Assembly (NCBI RefSeq): GCF_000384255.1 | Contig: NZ_KB913035.1 | Span: 905,362 to 969,361, forward strand | Direction: 5' to 3' | From: Methylotenera mobilis 13 | Lineage (GTDB): Bacteria > Pseudomonadota > Gammaproteobacteria > Burkholderiales > Methylophilaceae | Length of the DNA: 64,000 nt | In this document: one piece after another, positions 1 through 8,376 of the stretch | Layout of the letters: the number at the start of each line of letters is the position of its first letter | Position numbering within the stretch: position 1 is the first letter of the stretch | The notes under the pieces: generated by a model | The model's database searches: none | Told to the model about the DNA's origin: nothing | The model's input: only the letters and a program-made list of their open reading frames with translations | Translations under genes and position numbers: made by a program

Positions 1-1025
1 CTGTCAAGCAAGTCCAAATTGGCCGCACTGGTTCTTTTGACGATAGCGGGAGGTGAGGTGCTAATCCGTTGTTTTTTATGCAGCAGCTCTACTTGTACAT
101 AGATACGTGCACCATTATTTAACCTTAATGGAACGATTAACTTATCCGCACTCCCTGTCTGTCTTAATAGGCTTGTGAATGGAATATCAAACAATTGGTC
201 AAAATTAATTGGCGGATAAGCGCGCGCGTTGTTCGCATTAGAGGCGCCTGTATTTAAGCTGAGTTGGAATTGGCCGCTTCTATTGATTGCTACCAGTTGA
301 CCGCCTGCTGTAAAAATGGCGACACCTTCCCATAATGTGCCGATAAACTCTGGGCGAGCATGAAAATGTAGTACCACATCTCCTTGATGGCTTGCTAAAA
401 ACAGTCGATTCTCAATCATCTGCGCAGACATTTTTATCAGCGCTAAGGTATGTTGTTGAGATGTATTGGAATCGTTAGAGACATCCAATGTGGCAATCAG
501 TTGATTCTCAGCGCCAAAAATGGGGACGGCAGAACAGCTTAATGAGTGATGGTATGCCATAAAGTGCTCTGCACCCTGTACTGTGAGCGCTGATTGTTCA
601 ATCAGTACCGTACCAATCGCATTTGTGCCTCTATGGTCCTCATGCCAAGATGCGCCAGCAGATAAAGCAACGCGTTGGTCTTCATTCATAAAATGATGCC
701 CGCCAAGGCTATGCAGAATTACGCCTTCATCGTCCGTTAATATCACCACGTTACGCGTATGTGCGATTTGCTCGTTGAGCGTTTCCATCTCAGGTTGTGC
801 AAGTTTAAGCAGTTGCTGATTTTGCTCACGTTTTAGTGCAAGCTCTTGCGCGGTAACAACTTCCAAACTTGGAGGTGAGTTTGTGTCGATACCATTTGCC
901 AGACAACGCCTCCATGAGCGCTCAATCGCTTCAGCAATCGCCCCTTGTTCTACATTGCCATTGCTCAAAAACTCTTTTCTGGCTTGCAGTATGGTTGGGG
1001 TTTTATCTGTTGTGGCATTGCTCAT
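1..1025 (-). CDS. Sigma-54-dependent transcriptional activator, AcoR-like (3' end outside window)
   Basis: Reading leftwards from the ATG at 1025 the frame is open to the window edge, giving about 341 N-terminal residues. The start (MSNATTDKTPTIL) leads into an E-R-S-W-R-R-C segment and a GAF-like region with residues such as H-E-D-H-R-G-T-N-A-I-G-T, the pattern of the sensory half of AcoR/DhaR-type regulators that control alcohol, acetoin or aldehyde genes. The AAA+ sigma-54 domain (GAFTGA) and the Fis-type helix-turn-helix should lie beyond position 1, so the class is inferred from the N-terminus. It diverges from xoxF, and the shared intergenic region carries a dyad and a sigma-54 promoter, so it probably controls xoxF. 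The ligand is unknown. Confidence 0.8.
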   Translation of the reverse strand, partial: MSNATTDKTPTILQARKEFLSNGNVEQGAIAEAIERSWRRCLANGIDTNSPPSLEVVTAQELALKREQNQQLLKLAQPEMETLNEQIAHTRNVVILTDDEGVILHSLGGHHFMNEDQRVALSAGASWHEDHRGTNAIGTVLIEQSALTVQGAEHFMAYHHSLSCSAVPIFGAENQLIATLDVSNDSNTSQQHTLALIKMSAQMIENRLFLASHQGDVVLHFHARPEFIGTLWEGVAIFTAGGQLVAINRSGQFQLSLNTGASNANNARAYPPINFDQLFDIPFTSLLRQTGSADKLIVPLRLNNGARIYVQVELLHKKQRISTSPPAIVKRTSAANLDLLD

Positions 1026-1050
1026 ATTGTTGGCTACTTACCTTAAATGA

Positions 1051-1080
1051 TTGAACACCTGTCACGTGACAGATGTTCAA
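1051..1080. promoter_or_regulatory. 30-bp inverted repeat, candidate activator-binding site
   Basis: Arms TTGAACAcCTGTCAC and GTGACAGaTGTTCAA pair at 14 of 15 positions with no spacer. A related, imperfect copy (TTGACACAGTGTTCAA) follows directly at 1082-1097. The dyad lies about 130 bp upstream of the -24/-12 element before xoxF, the usual place for an enhancer bound by a sigma-54 activator, and 26 bp from the start of the divergent AcoR-like gene, so it could also mediate autoregulation. Binding by that protein is inferred. Confidence 0.7.
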
Positions 1081-1210
1081 TTTTGACACAGTGTTCAAAG
1101 TTAAATGCATTCAGCATGGAAGCAATATCTATTTCCATGAGATTTTTAGTTTATTGATTTTAAATAATTTTTTTATGAAAATTTATTTAAATAGTGGCTT
1201 TTTATTGTGT

Positions 1211-1226
1211 TGGCATGCCCATTGCA
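1211..1226 (+). promoter_or_regulatory. Sigma-54 (-24/-12) promoter of xoxF
   Basis: TTGGCATGCCCATTGCAA (1210-1227) has GG at 1212-1213 and GC at 1224-1225, ten bases apart, as sigma-54 requires, and differs little from consensus TGGCACG-N4-TTGCA. Transcription would start near 1237, leaving a leader of about 75 nt before the xoxF ATG. An AcoR-like activator gene next door and an upstream dyad support the call. Confidence 0.8.
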
Positions 1227-1311
1227 ATATTAGCACTGTTACCAATGTCGTTTCAATGCATGAAATTAGTAATACGTAACTTAAATAATTTTTATAATTT
1301 GGGGATGCAAA

Positions 1312-3198
1312 ATGAATCATCAATTTAAACGTAGACTTGGCTTGAGCATCGCTTTAAGCGCTGGTCTATTTGGCATGTTAAGCACACCAGCTTTTGCTGC
1401 AGATGAATTATCAACACTCATGAATGATGATAATCAGTGGGCACATCCACGTAAGGATTTTAGCAATACTGGTTATAGCCGTCTAAGCCAAATCAATAAA
1501 GGCAATGTGAAAAACATGAAACTTGCCTGGTCATTTGCAACAGGTGTTAATCGTGGTCATGAAGGTGCGCCATTGGTGATCAATGGTGTGATGTATATCC
1601 ATACCGCGTTTCCTAACAACATCTACGCACTAGATTTAAATAATAATCAAAAAATTCTTTGGTCTTATTTTCCTAAACAAGATCCATCAGTACAGGCTTT
1701 ACTCTGTTGCGATAACGTAAACCGTGGCTTGGGTTACGGAGATGGCAAGATTTTCTTGCAACAAAATGATGGTCTTTTAGTCGCGTTAGATGCTAAAACT
1801 GGTAAAAAAATATGGGATACGCAAGTTACCAATACTAAAGAAGGCGCATCAAATACCAATGCACCACATGTGATTAAAGACAAAGTGATTACAGGCTGTT
1901 CAGGTGGCGAGTATGGGGTGCGTTGTTATATCACGGCATATAACATTAAAGACGGTGCTTTGGTATGGCGTGCATACAGCACAGGCTCTGACCAAGATGT
2001 ATTGATTGGTGATGATTTTAATAAAGATAACCCGCACTACAGCGCCTTATCACTTTATCAAGACGTTAACGGCGGCAATAAAATTGGCGGTTCATTCCAA
2101 GCTTTACCTAAAGACCAATTGAAATTCCCAGAGAAAGATCTTGGTATTAAAACGTGGCTCAAACCACAAGCAAGAAAAGATGGCTGGCAGAATGGTGGCG
2201 GCCCTACTTGGGGTTGGTACTCATATGACACGAAATTGAACTTGATGTACTACGGTACAGGTAACCCAAGTACATGGAACCCAGATGTACGCCCTGGCGA
2301 TAACAAATGGTCGATGACGATTTTTGCACGCGATGTAGATACAGGTATGGCAAAATGGGGTTATCAAATGACCCCTCATGATGAGTGGGATTACGACGGT
2401 ATGAATGAAATCATCCTGTGGGATTCTAAAGGTAAAAAACTTGCTAGCCACTTCGATCGTAACGGTTTTGGTTACACGTTTGACCGTACCAATGGTTCAT
2501 TGCTAGTTGCTAATAAAATGCATCCGTTTGTTAACTGGGCATCAAGTGTTGACCTTAAAACTGGTACACCAATAAAAGATCCTAAATTTTCAACTCACCA
2601 AGATTACAACGCACTAGGAATTTGTCCTTCAGCGTTAGGTGTAAAAGATCAGCAACCTGCGGCATTCTCACCAAAAACTGGGATGTTCTACGTACCGCTT
2701 AACCATGTTTGTATGACTTACGAGCCAGTTGAGTCTAAATACGTTGCTGGGCAGCCTTGGGTAGGTTCAACCTTAACCATGTTCCCTGGACCAGATGGCG
2801 TAATGGGTGGATTTATGGCTTGGGATGGCTTAAAAGGTAAATCAGCTTGGTACAAAAAAGAGCAGTTCTCAGCTTGGGGTGGCGCACTCGTTACCTCTAC
2901 TAACTTAGTGTTCTACGGCACATTAGATCGTTGGTTTAAAGCGGTTGATGCTAACTCAGGTAAAGAGTTATGGAAGTTCCAAGTAGGTTCTGGTGTTGTT
3001 GGTAATGCCATCACTTACGGCCATAAAGGTAAGCAGTACGTAGGTGTATTGTCTGGCATTGGTGGCTGGGCTGGTGTGGCGATGAACCTAGGGTTAACTA
3101 ATGCTACTGATGGCTTGGGTGCTGCTGGTGGTTATAAAGATCTCGTTAAGTACAACGCTGCACCTGGTGGTGGTGCAATGAACGTATTTAGCCTATAA
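1312..3198 (+). CDS. xoxF: XoxF-type PQQ-dependent methanol dehydrogenase, lanthanide form
   Basis: Periplasmic quinoprotein that oxidises methanol to formaldehyde (or further) with PQQ and a lanthanide. A Sec signal peptide ends near A-F-A at residues 27-29. The vicinal disulfide pair Cys132-Cys133 that sits over PQQ is present. The active-site segment H-D-E-W-D-Y-D-G has the catalytic Asp360 and, two residues on, Asp362; this second Asp is the marker of lanthanide XoxF enzymes, where calcium MxaF has Ala. Tryptophan-docking repeats (for example A-W-D-G-L-K-G) occur to the C-terminus. Length (628) fits the family; GGGG before the ATG is a good ribosome site. A cytochrome c follows 23 bp on. 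No mxaI or mxaJ is present. Sigma-54 control is suggested by the promoter upstream. Confidence 0.95.
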   Translation: MNHQFKRRLGLSIALSAGLFGMLSTPAFAADELSTLMNDDNQWAHPRKDFSNTGYSRLSQINKGNVKNMKLAWSFATGVNRGHEGAPLVINGVMYIHTAFPNNIYALDLNNNQKILWSYFPKQDPSVQALLCCDNVNRGLGYGDGKIFLQQNDGLLVALDAKTGKKIWDTQVTNTKEGASNTNAPHVIKDKVITGCSGGEYGVRCYITAYNIKDGALVWRAYSTGSDQDVLIGDDFNKDNPHYSALSLYQDVNGGNKIGGSFQALPKDQLKFPEKDLGIKTWLKPQARKDGWQNGGGPTWGWYSYDTKLNLMYYGTGNPSTWNPDVRPGDNKWSMTIFARDVDTGMAKWGYQMTPHDEWDYDGMNEIILWDSKGKKLASHFDRNGFGYTFDRTNGSLLVANKMHPFVNWASSVDLKTGTPIKDPKFSTHQDYNALGICPSALGVKDQQPAAFSPKTGMFYVPLNHVCMTYEPVESKYVAGQPWVGSTLTMFPGPDGVMGGFMAWDGLKGKSAWYKKEQFSAWGGALVTSTNLVFYGTLDRWFKAVDANSGKELWKFQVGSGVVGNAITYGHKGKQYVGVLSGIGGWAGVAMNLGLTNATDGLGAAGGYKDLVKYNAAPGGGAMNVFSL

Positions 3199-3221
3199 CA
3201 TTTAGTCATAAGGATACCATT

Positions 3222-3548
3222 ATGTATAAATTATTAAATAAAGCAGTATTGTTGAGCGCCTTAATATTGAGTGCTCAAACGGCAAGTGCGGCGGATCCAG
3301 CAGAAAAGCTTGCACAAAAAAGTGGCTGCCTCATGTGTCACGGCATACAAAATGCCATCATTGGGCCAGCGTACAAAGATATTGCGACGAAGTACAAAGG
3401 TGATGCATCTGCTGAGGCTAAATTGATTGCCAAAGTAAAAGCTGGCGGGGGAGGCGTTTGGGGCAAAATGGCAATGCCGCCTAATAGTCCTCAAGTCAAA
3501 GATGATGACATCAAAACGATTGTGAAGTGGATTCTTACACAGGCCTAG
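3222..3548 (+). CDS. Periplasmic c-type cytochrome, probable XoxF electron acceptor
   Basis: A small class I cytochrome c of 108 residues. It has a signal peptide cut near A-S-A (21-23), a single haem site C36-L-M-C39-H40, and a distal A-M-P-P-N segment where Met85 is the likely sixth ligand, as in cytochromes of the c551/c5 type. An AAGGAT ribosome site precedes the ATG. It lies 23 bp behind xoxF and ends just before a strong terminator, so the two genes form one unit and the protein probably takes electrons from the dehydrogenase. It is much shorter than the XoxG of Methylorubrum, so I do not assign that symbol. Confidence 0.88.
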   Translation: MYKLLNKAVLLSALILSAQTASAADPAEKLAQKSGCLMCHGIQNAIIGPAYKDIATKYKGDASAEAKLIAKVKAGGGGVWGKMAMPPNSPQVKDDDIKTIVKWILTQA

Positions 3549-3570
3549 CTGTTAAGTATCCGTCATAAGT

Positions 3571-3604
3571 AAAAGGGCTAACCATTAGGTTAGCCCTTTT
3601 TTTA
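3571..3604 (+). terminator. Rho-independent terminator of xoxF-cytochrome operon
   Basis: A 13-bp perfect stem (AAAAGGGCTAACC / GGTTAGCCCTTTT) with a four-base loop runs into a T tract, 22 bp after the cytochrome stop. Confidence 0.92.
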
Positions 3605-3713
3605 TCATCAACCATCAATCATTAATATGGTTATGCTGCTTCGTTACCTCAGACACCACGCGTTGTTAGCTTCATCTGAATAGATAGCAGCATGCATGAC
3701 AAACTATTGCTGA

Positions 3714-5549
3714 CTATTCAATATTGGTTACGGGTTGTTCTGCACCAATCACACGGTTTCTGCCGGATTGTTTTGCTAAATAAAGCGCTGCATCAGCACG
3801 CGGTAAAACACTATCTACTGATTCCCCATACAAACGCTCTGCAACCCCTGCACTAAAGGTAATCAGTACGCGCTCGTTGTTGTGCAAGAAAAAGTTTTTG
3901 GTTAAATCGCGTTGTAAGCCAGAAACAACCGTCACAGCATCTTTCTGGTTTGATCCCGGTAGTAAAATAACAAACTCTTCGCCACCGTAGCGAGCCAGTA
4001 CATCAGTGCTACGTAAGATACTTTTAACCACTTTAGATAAATGAGCGAGCGCCTTATCACCAGTGGAGTGGCCCATGGTGTCATTAATTTTCTTAAAGTG
4101 GTCAACATCCAACATTGCAAGCGAAAGTGGTGTGCCGTGCCTGTCAGAGCGTTCAAATTCACGAATAAGAGCCTCATCCATACCGCGTCTGTTTAATGCC
4201 CCAGTTAAGAAGTCTTCGTGCGCTGCCTCGCTAATATAATCAAGCTTAAGTGTGAGTTCGTTGATTTTCTTTTCAGCTTCTTCTGCCTTTTTCTGTGACT
4301 CTAATAGGGTGACATGATTGGCTTTTGCTTCATTGTTCATTTCGCCAATATCACCCACTAAACTTTCCAATATAGTGTTGAGCTCAGAAATGTCTTCTAC
4401 TGCATTGATTTGGGCATGGTATTGCTGAATCTTGTTTTGGTAGTTGCCTGTAGAGGTGGTAATGTCAGCTAGTCGGCTAACAAATGTGCTCACCATGCTT
4501 CTGAGCGTTTCTTTGGCTTCAATCAGACCTGGTTTAATCTGAGATTGCTTGAAAATAAGCTCTTTCAGGCTACTTTCAGCGTTGTAAACAGTATCAATTT
4601 TGAGTGGTTTGGAAACAATTTCTTTAACAATGACAATTTGAGCATGTAACCATTGATCTTCAATCGTTAAATCAGCCATGCTGGCAACAAGTAAGCGCAG
4701 TATTTCAATCAGCGCCTCCTGCATCCTACGTTGTGCATCTGTTTGCATTTCTGCTCGAAGCAGGGTTGACCGTAAAGCACCATTGAGTTGGTTAATTTGC
4801 TCAAGTGTGTGTGCGGTTTCAGCTTCTTTAATTAACTCCTCAACACGATTTGTTGCGCTTGGTGAATCTGTAAATTTTGGCAGTACAAGAATTCTAATGG
4901 TTCTGATCAATATATCGCGCCAAGCTGTTGCGACATCTGCATGATTGACATCGCTTTTATCAGTGAGGGGATCAATGGATGCAGATACATCATTATTTTT
5001 AGATGATTGGCCATTGTGGATTGGTTTTGCCGTGCTGTTAGCAGATATTTCAATATCAGCAGCTTTTCCTTCACCCCAAGACGTAATGAGTGTCTGAACT
5101 TTTTCTGCCAGTTGAGATGAATCATTTGCAAAATTCGAGATAACACGATTCAGGCTATCTTTTTTAGATGCTGCGGTTATTCCTGTGTGATTTAAGTCTA
5201 GTTGTTTGAGTAAGTAGCGTAGGAGTGTGCCCCACTGTATGTTACTTTCGTTTTCAGCATCGCTAGAGATAAGTGCACGAAGTTGTTTATCTAAATTAAC
5301 AGCATCATGTTTGTCGATTAGACTTGAAATTCTTTTTGCAACTGTTGCGTATTTAGCGTTTTCTTTACTTTTTTCTAGCAATACCTTGTTGAGCGTATTG
5401 TCTAAAATTGCTTTGCTATTGGCAGAAGCCACGCCAGCAATTTCGTCATAAACTAGTCTGTAGTTCTCGGGAGTAGGCGGTCTTTGGCTTTTTGACAGCT
5501 GAATTAAAGTCTGACGAGCGATTTCAAGAGATGTGAGTTTTTGTTCCAT
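3714..5549 (-). CDS. Diguanylate cyclase with long helical N-terminal region
   Basis: Makes cyclic di-GMP from two GTP. Residues about 435-605 form a GGDEF domain with active-site motif G-G-E-E-F at 522-526 and an R-S-T-D inhibitory site at 513-516, five residues before it, so product feedback is expected. The first 430 residues contain no membrane segment and look mostly helical, with a coiled-coil stretch before the cyclase (about 400-435); I do not recognise a named sensor domain, though this architecture recurs in betaproteobacterial cyclases. The start M-E-Q-K-L-T-S-L-E-I is the first ATG of the frame. It stands alone, convergent with the xoxF unit. Confidence 0.88.
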   Translation of the reverse strand: MEQKLTSLEIARQTLIQLSKSQRPPTPENYRLVYDEIAGVASANSKAILDNTLNKVLLEKSKENAKYATVAKRISSLIDKHDAVNLDKQLRALISSDAENESNIQWGTLLRYLLKQLDLNHTGITAASKKDSLNRVISNFANDSSQLAEKVQTLITSWGEGKAADIEISANSTAKPIHNGQSSKNNDVSASIDPLTDKSDVNHADVATAWRDILIRTIRILVLPKFTDSPSATNRVEELIKEAETAHTLEQINQLNGALRSTLLRAEMQTDAQRRMQEALIEILRLLVASMADLTIEDQWLHAQIVIVKEIVSKPLKIDTVYNAESSLKELIFKQSQIKPGLIEAKETLRSMVSTFVSRLADITTSTGNYQNKIQQYHAQINAVEDISELNTILESLVGDIGEMNNEAKANHVTLLESQKKAEEAEKKINELTLKLDYISEAAHEDFLTGALNRRGMDEALIREFERSDRHGTPLSLAMLDVDHFKKINDTMGHSTGDKALAHLSKVVKSILRSTDVLARYGGEEFVILLPGSNQKDAVTVVSGLQRDLTKNFFLHNNERVLITFSAGVAERLYGESVDSVLPRADAALYLAKQSGRNRVIGAEQPVTNIE

Positions 5550-5703
5550 AAGATCCGCGCTGATTAATCCTTTTGGGTGATTGTTACATGTTGTTTAACT
5601 TGTAACAAGCTGTCATCTTACTATGGTGTCAATTTAACCACAATTATTTAGCTTAACTATGATAGTTCGCCACTCAGCGCCAAGAATTAGCAAAAATATA
5701 GAC

Positions 5704-5733
5704 AAAAAAAATGACCCGATAAAGGGTCATTTT
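5704..5733 (-). terminator. Terminator of the cold-shock gene
   Basis: Stem 5708-5717 (AAAATGACCC) pairs fully with 5724-5733; on the minus strand it is followed by seven T residues (5704-5710). It lies 18 bp past the csp stop. Confidence 0.9.
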
Positions 5734-5751
5734 AAATGGATTCTTTAAGTA

Positions 5752-5955
5752 CTAAACCTTCTGAATGTTAGAAGCTTGTTTACCTTTTGGTCCGTCAGTC
5801 ACGTCGAAAGATACGCGATCGTTTTCTTTCAAACTTTTGTAGCCGCTATCGTTGATAGCTGAGAAATGTGCGAATAAATCGTCACCACCTGCGTCAGGAG
5901 TAATGAAACCAAAACCTTTAGAGTCATTAAACCATTTTACTAAACCTGTTGCCAT
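5752..5955 (-). CDS. Cold-shock protein, CspA family
   Basis: A 67-residue single-strand RNA/DNA-binding OB-fold protein that acts as an RNA chaperone. RNP1 appears as K-G-F-G-F-I and RNP2 as D-L-F-A-H-F; the length is standard for the family. It is monocistronic, with its own terminator, and is read from a promoter at 6065-6093 through a leader of about 100 nt, a form common for cold-inducible csp mRNAs. Whether it is cold-induced or constitutive cannot be told from sequence. Confidence 0.95.
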   Translation of the reverse strand: MATGLVKWFNDSKGFGFITPDAGGDDLFAHFSAINDSGYKSLKENDRVSFDVTDGPKGKQASNIQKV

Positions 5956-6064
5956 ATCTTATTCCATACTTTTTAAAAAAGGGAGGCACCCTGAAAGTTC
6001 GGGTTTTTAAATACTATCAATCCACGAAAGACCAAAAAATTAAAAATTCAAACGCCTACATTGC

Positions 6065-6093
6065 TTTTTACGGACAATTTGGGAACCTGTCAA
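6065..6093 (-). promoter_or_regulatory. Sigma-70 promoter of the cold-shock gene
   Basis: On the minus strand TTGACA (6088-6093) and TAAAAA (6065-6070) are 17 bp apart, predicting a start near 6058 and a roughly 100-nt leader before the csp ATG. The rest of the 368-bp gap (5956-6323) up to infA shows no gene. It has an AT-rich stretch with GTATA...TATAC symmetry at about 6221-6237, probably in the infA promoter region, but I cannot assign -35/-10 boxes there with confidence. Confidence 0.65.
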
Positions 6094-6323
6094 GCACATT
6101 TTGAAATATATTTATAGGGTAAAGCTTGATAGTGATAAAAATCAGGCACTTATTTAACTGTTTAGCTTGCTAAATTAAGCTTGTAGGGCTATAGTGCGCG
6201 TGCGTTAAGTAGTGCTTGCGTATACAATTTTTATACACACTATTCCCAATGTTTTACGATTGCATCAACTTTTGATTAGCTTGTTGCTTTAACACGGGTC
6301 TTACATGATTTTGGAGCAAAGCA

Positions 6324-6581
6324 ATGGCAAAAGAAGAGTTAATTGAAATGAGTGGCGTGGTGATGGAAATATTGCCGGACTCACGTTATCGCGTGACCTT
6401 AGATAATGGTCACACCTTGGTTGCCTACACGGGTGGCAAAATGAAAAAGAATCATATTCGTATTTTAGCAGGCGATAAAGTCACGCTTGAGTTGTCTCCA
6501 TATGATGTTAACAATGGACGCATCACATTTAGACATATTGATAGCCACCATACTTATACCCCTAGAAAAAAAACGTATTAA
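6324..6581 (+). CDS. infA: Translation initiation factor IF-1
   Basis: An 85-residue S1/OB-fold protein that binds the ribosomal A site during initiation. The family core [13 protein letters not shown], then [20 protein letters not shown] and a final G-R-I-T-F-R-H are all present. It is slightly longer than the 72-residue E. coli protein because of a tail of about 13 residues ([12 protein letters not shown]), as in the extended IF-1 paralogues of betaproteobacteria. TTGGAGC precedes the ATG. It is unlinked to ribosomal protein genes, so it may be a second copy. Confidence 0.93.
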   Translation: MAKEELIEMSGVVMEILPDSRYRVTLDNGHTLVAYTGGKMKKNHIRILAGDKVTLELSPYDVNNGRITFRHIDSHHTYTPRKKTY

Positions 6582-6627
6582 ATACAATTCGTTTGTCATC
6601 ATCCCTGATAGCTGATACATTTATCTT

Positions 6628-7014
6628 ATGCTAAGAGGTTTAAATAAAAAGCTGTTGTGGATAGTGGTGGTTTGGTTTGCAATTCTGCAAGCATTTACCC
6701 CTTTTATTCATGCCCATGTTCAGGCAGACACCTATGCCTACGGACATGGTTTGCATATGCATGATGACGGTTTGCTTGAGCTTCACGATACTGTACACAC
6801 CCTTAAAAATGTCAGCGACATAGAGACTATTGGGGTGGATAAGGCTTTGATTAAAAATATTGAGGTATTGCCTGCCCCTTTGTTTTTAATGCTTTTTATC
6901 ATTCCTCTGTTAGTTTTCTCTGTACGATCCTACCGATATGAGCGCACAGCTCATGCCTGCATTCCCCCTTATTTAAAGTCTGTCGCTGGGCCACGTGCCC
7001 CACCTCTATTCTAA
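6628..7014 (+). CDS. Small His-rich membrane protein at head of metal-efflux operon
   Basis: A 128-residue protein with a hydrophobic N-terminus (about 9-26), a short periplasmic stretch rich in His (H-A-H-V, Y-G-H-G-L-H-M-H-D-D, L-H-D) and a second membrane span (about 84-101). The C-terminus ends R-A-P-P-L-F, resembling small proteins found beside heavy-metal RND pumps (DUF2946- or CzcI-like); I cannot place it firmly in a family. It starts 63 bp upstream of the TolC-like gene on the same strand. A metal-binding or regulatory role for the pump is inferred from the histidines and context. Confidence 0.6.
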   Translation: MLRGLNKKLLWIVVVWFAILQAFTPFIHAHVQADTYAYGHGLHMHDDGLLELHDTVHTLKNVSDIETIGVDKALIKNIEVLPAPLFLMLFIIPLLVFSVRSYRYERTAHACIPPYLKSVAGPRAPPLF

Positions 7015-7077
7015 AAAAACTTGAGTATTAACATTCGTGTTAATCACGAATGATTTTCTGTTTTTTAGGAGTATGTC

Positions 7078-8376
7078 ATGCCTATTTTTTGCCGATACTG
7101 GCTAGCGATAGCATTCTCTGTCGCTAATTTCAATATATCGCATGCTGAGCCAATACGTATGGAAGGTCAGTCTGCGCCTATCTCTTCAGGTTCAGATAAT
7201 CTTGAGATTCGTCACCTTGATACGCTGAGTGTGAATCAAAGCTTAAGCTTATCTGAGGTGTTAGAGAAGACTTTTTTGCGTAACCCCATGCAGTCTACTT
7301 TACAGTCCAGGGACGCTTGGGTGACTTCTAAGCAAACGCTAGCGCATGCCATGCTGCCCTCAGCACCTGCGATGAGTGTAATGCATCAAAATGATGCTTT
7401 AGGCGGTAGTCGTGGTGAGCGTGAGTGGCAAGCGGAGTTGGAGTTGCCAGTGTGGATGCCAACTCAGCGTGATAAGCGTTTAAAAGTTGCTGATATGAGT
7501 GGTAGCACGTTGACGGCTAGTCGTGAAAGTTTGAAGCTACAGGTGGCTGGTTTGCTGCGTGATACGCTTTGGACGCTGGCTTTGAATGAGAGCCATTTAG
7601 TGCTTGCAAGGAGTAAGTTGGAGGTTGCTCATCAACTTCAGCAAGATGTGCAAAAAAGATTCTCAGCCGGTGAGGTACCTAAAACTGATGTGATGTTGAC
7701 GCAACAAGAGTCATTGCGTGCAGAACAGGAGCACTTACGTGCTGAGGCTGAGGTGATGCATGCACGTCATCGTTATTATGTACTGACTGGATTGCGCGAG
7801 ATTCCCGCCGATTTTGTAGAGCAACAATCTACGTTAAGTGACTATCAGCAATCCCCAATCTGGCTTGAAGCTCAATCTAAACTGAGTTTGGCACAAACTG
7901 AACGAGAGCTTGCACAAGTTGAGGGGCGTGAAAATCTACAGGTGCTGTTGAATATGCGTAGCATTAAGGGGGCCTTTGATGTGGCCGCTAATGAAAGTGT
8001 TGGGGTCAAATTGCGTATACCATTTGGCGGTGATGCGAGAGCTGCACCGATTAAGGCTGCGGCAGAGCAGGGCGTTGGAAATGCCTTAAGTGAGCAGGCG
8101 GCGCTTCAATACACATTAGAAACAGCGATGCATGAAGCTGAGCATAATCTAGAGGTCAGTCGTGCTGAATTAGCATTGGCGAGCAAGCAATATGTGATTG
8201 CTGATGAGAGCTTGAGGCTTGCACGCAAAGCGTTTCAATTGGGTGAGACAGATTTGGTGAGTCTGCTGAGAGTTCAAGCGCGCACTTTTGAGGCCGAGCG
8301 AATATTGACCAGTCAGAAAATACAAGTGCAGTGGGATGTTGCCCGTTATAACCAAACAGTAGGAGTGTTCCCATGA
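7078..8376 (+). CDS. Outer-membrane channel protein of heavy-metal efflux pump (CzcC/CusC-like, TolC family)
   Basis: A 432-residue TolC-family outer-membrane factor. It has an N-terminal signal sequence to about residue 23 (S-H-A) and two long heptad-rich helical hairpins, with the typical duplicated features near L-S-L-S-E-V-L-E-K-T-F and L-R-L-A-R-K-A-F-Q-L-G-E-T-D-L. AGGAG lies at proper distance from the ATG. Its stop overlaps the start of the adaptor gene by four bases, which implies translational coupling. It provides the outer-membrane duct for metal ions expelled by the downstream RND pump. Confidence 0.85.
   Translation: MPIFCRYWLAIAFSVANFNISHAEPIRMEGQSAPISSGSDNLEIRHLDTLSVNQSLSLSEVLEKTFLRNPMQSTLQSRDAWVTSKQTLAHAMLPSAPAMSVMHQNDALGGSRGEREWQAELELPVWMPTQRDKRLKVADMSGSTLTASRESLKLQVAGLLRDTLWTLALNESHLVLARSKLEVAHQLQQDVQKRFSAGEVPKTDVMLTQQESLRAEQEHLRAEAEVMHARHRYYVLTGLREIPADFVEQQSTLSDYQQSPIWLEAQSKLSLAQTERELAQVEGRENLQVLLNMRSIKGAFDVAANESVGVKLRIPFGGDARAAPIKAAAEQGVGNALSEQAALQYTLETAMHEAEHNLEVSRAELALASKQYVIADESLRLARKAFQLGETDLVSLLRVQARTFEAERILTSQKIQVQWDVARYNQTVGVFP

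Noticed and set aside
869-1279. Two short plus-strand ORFs (61 and 68 residues) before xoxF
   Set aside because: One is antisense to the AcoR-like gene, the other spans the dyad and the sigma-54 promoter; neither has a ribosome site or a recognisable sequence.
7033-7051. ATTCGTG/CACGAAT hairpin before the TolC-like gene
   Set aside because: Only seven pairs and it lies within an apparently continuous operon; too weak to call a terminator, though an attenuator is possible.
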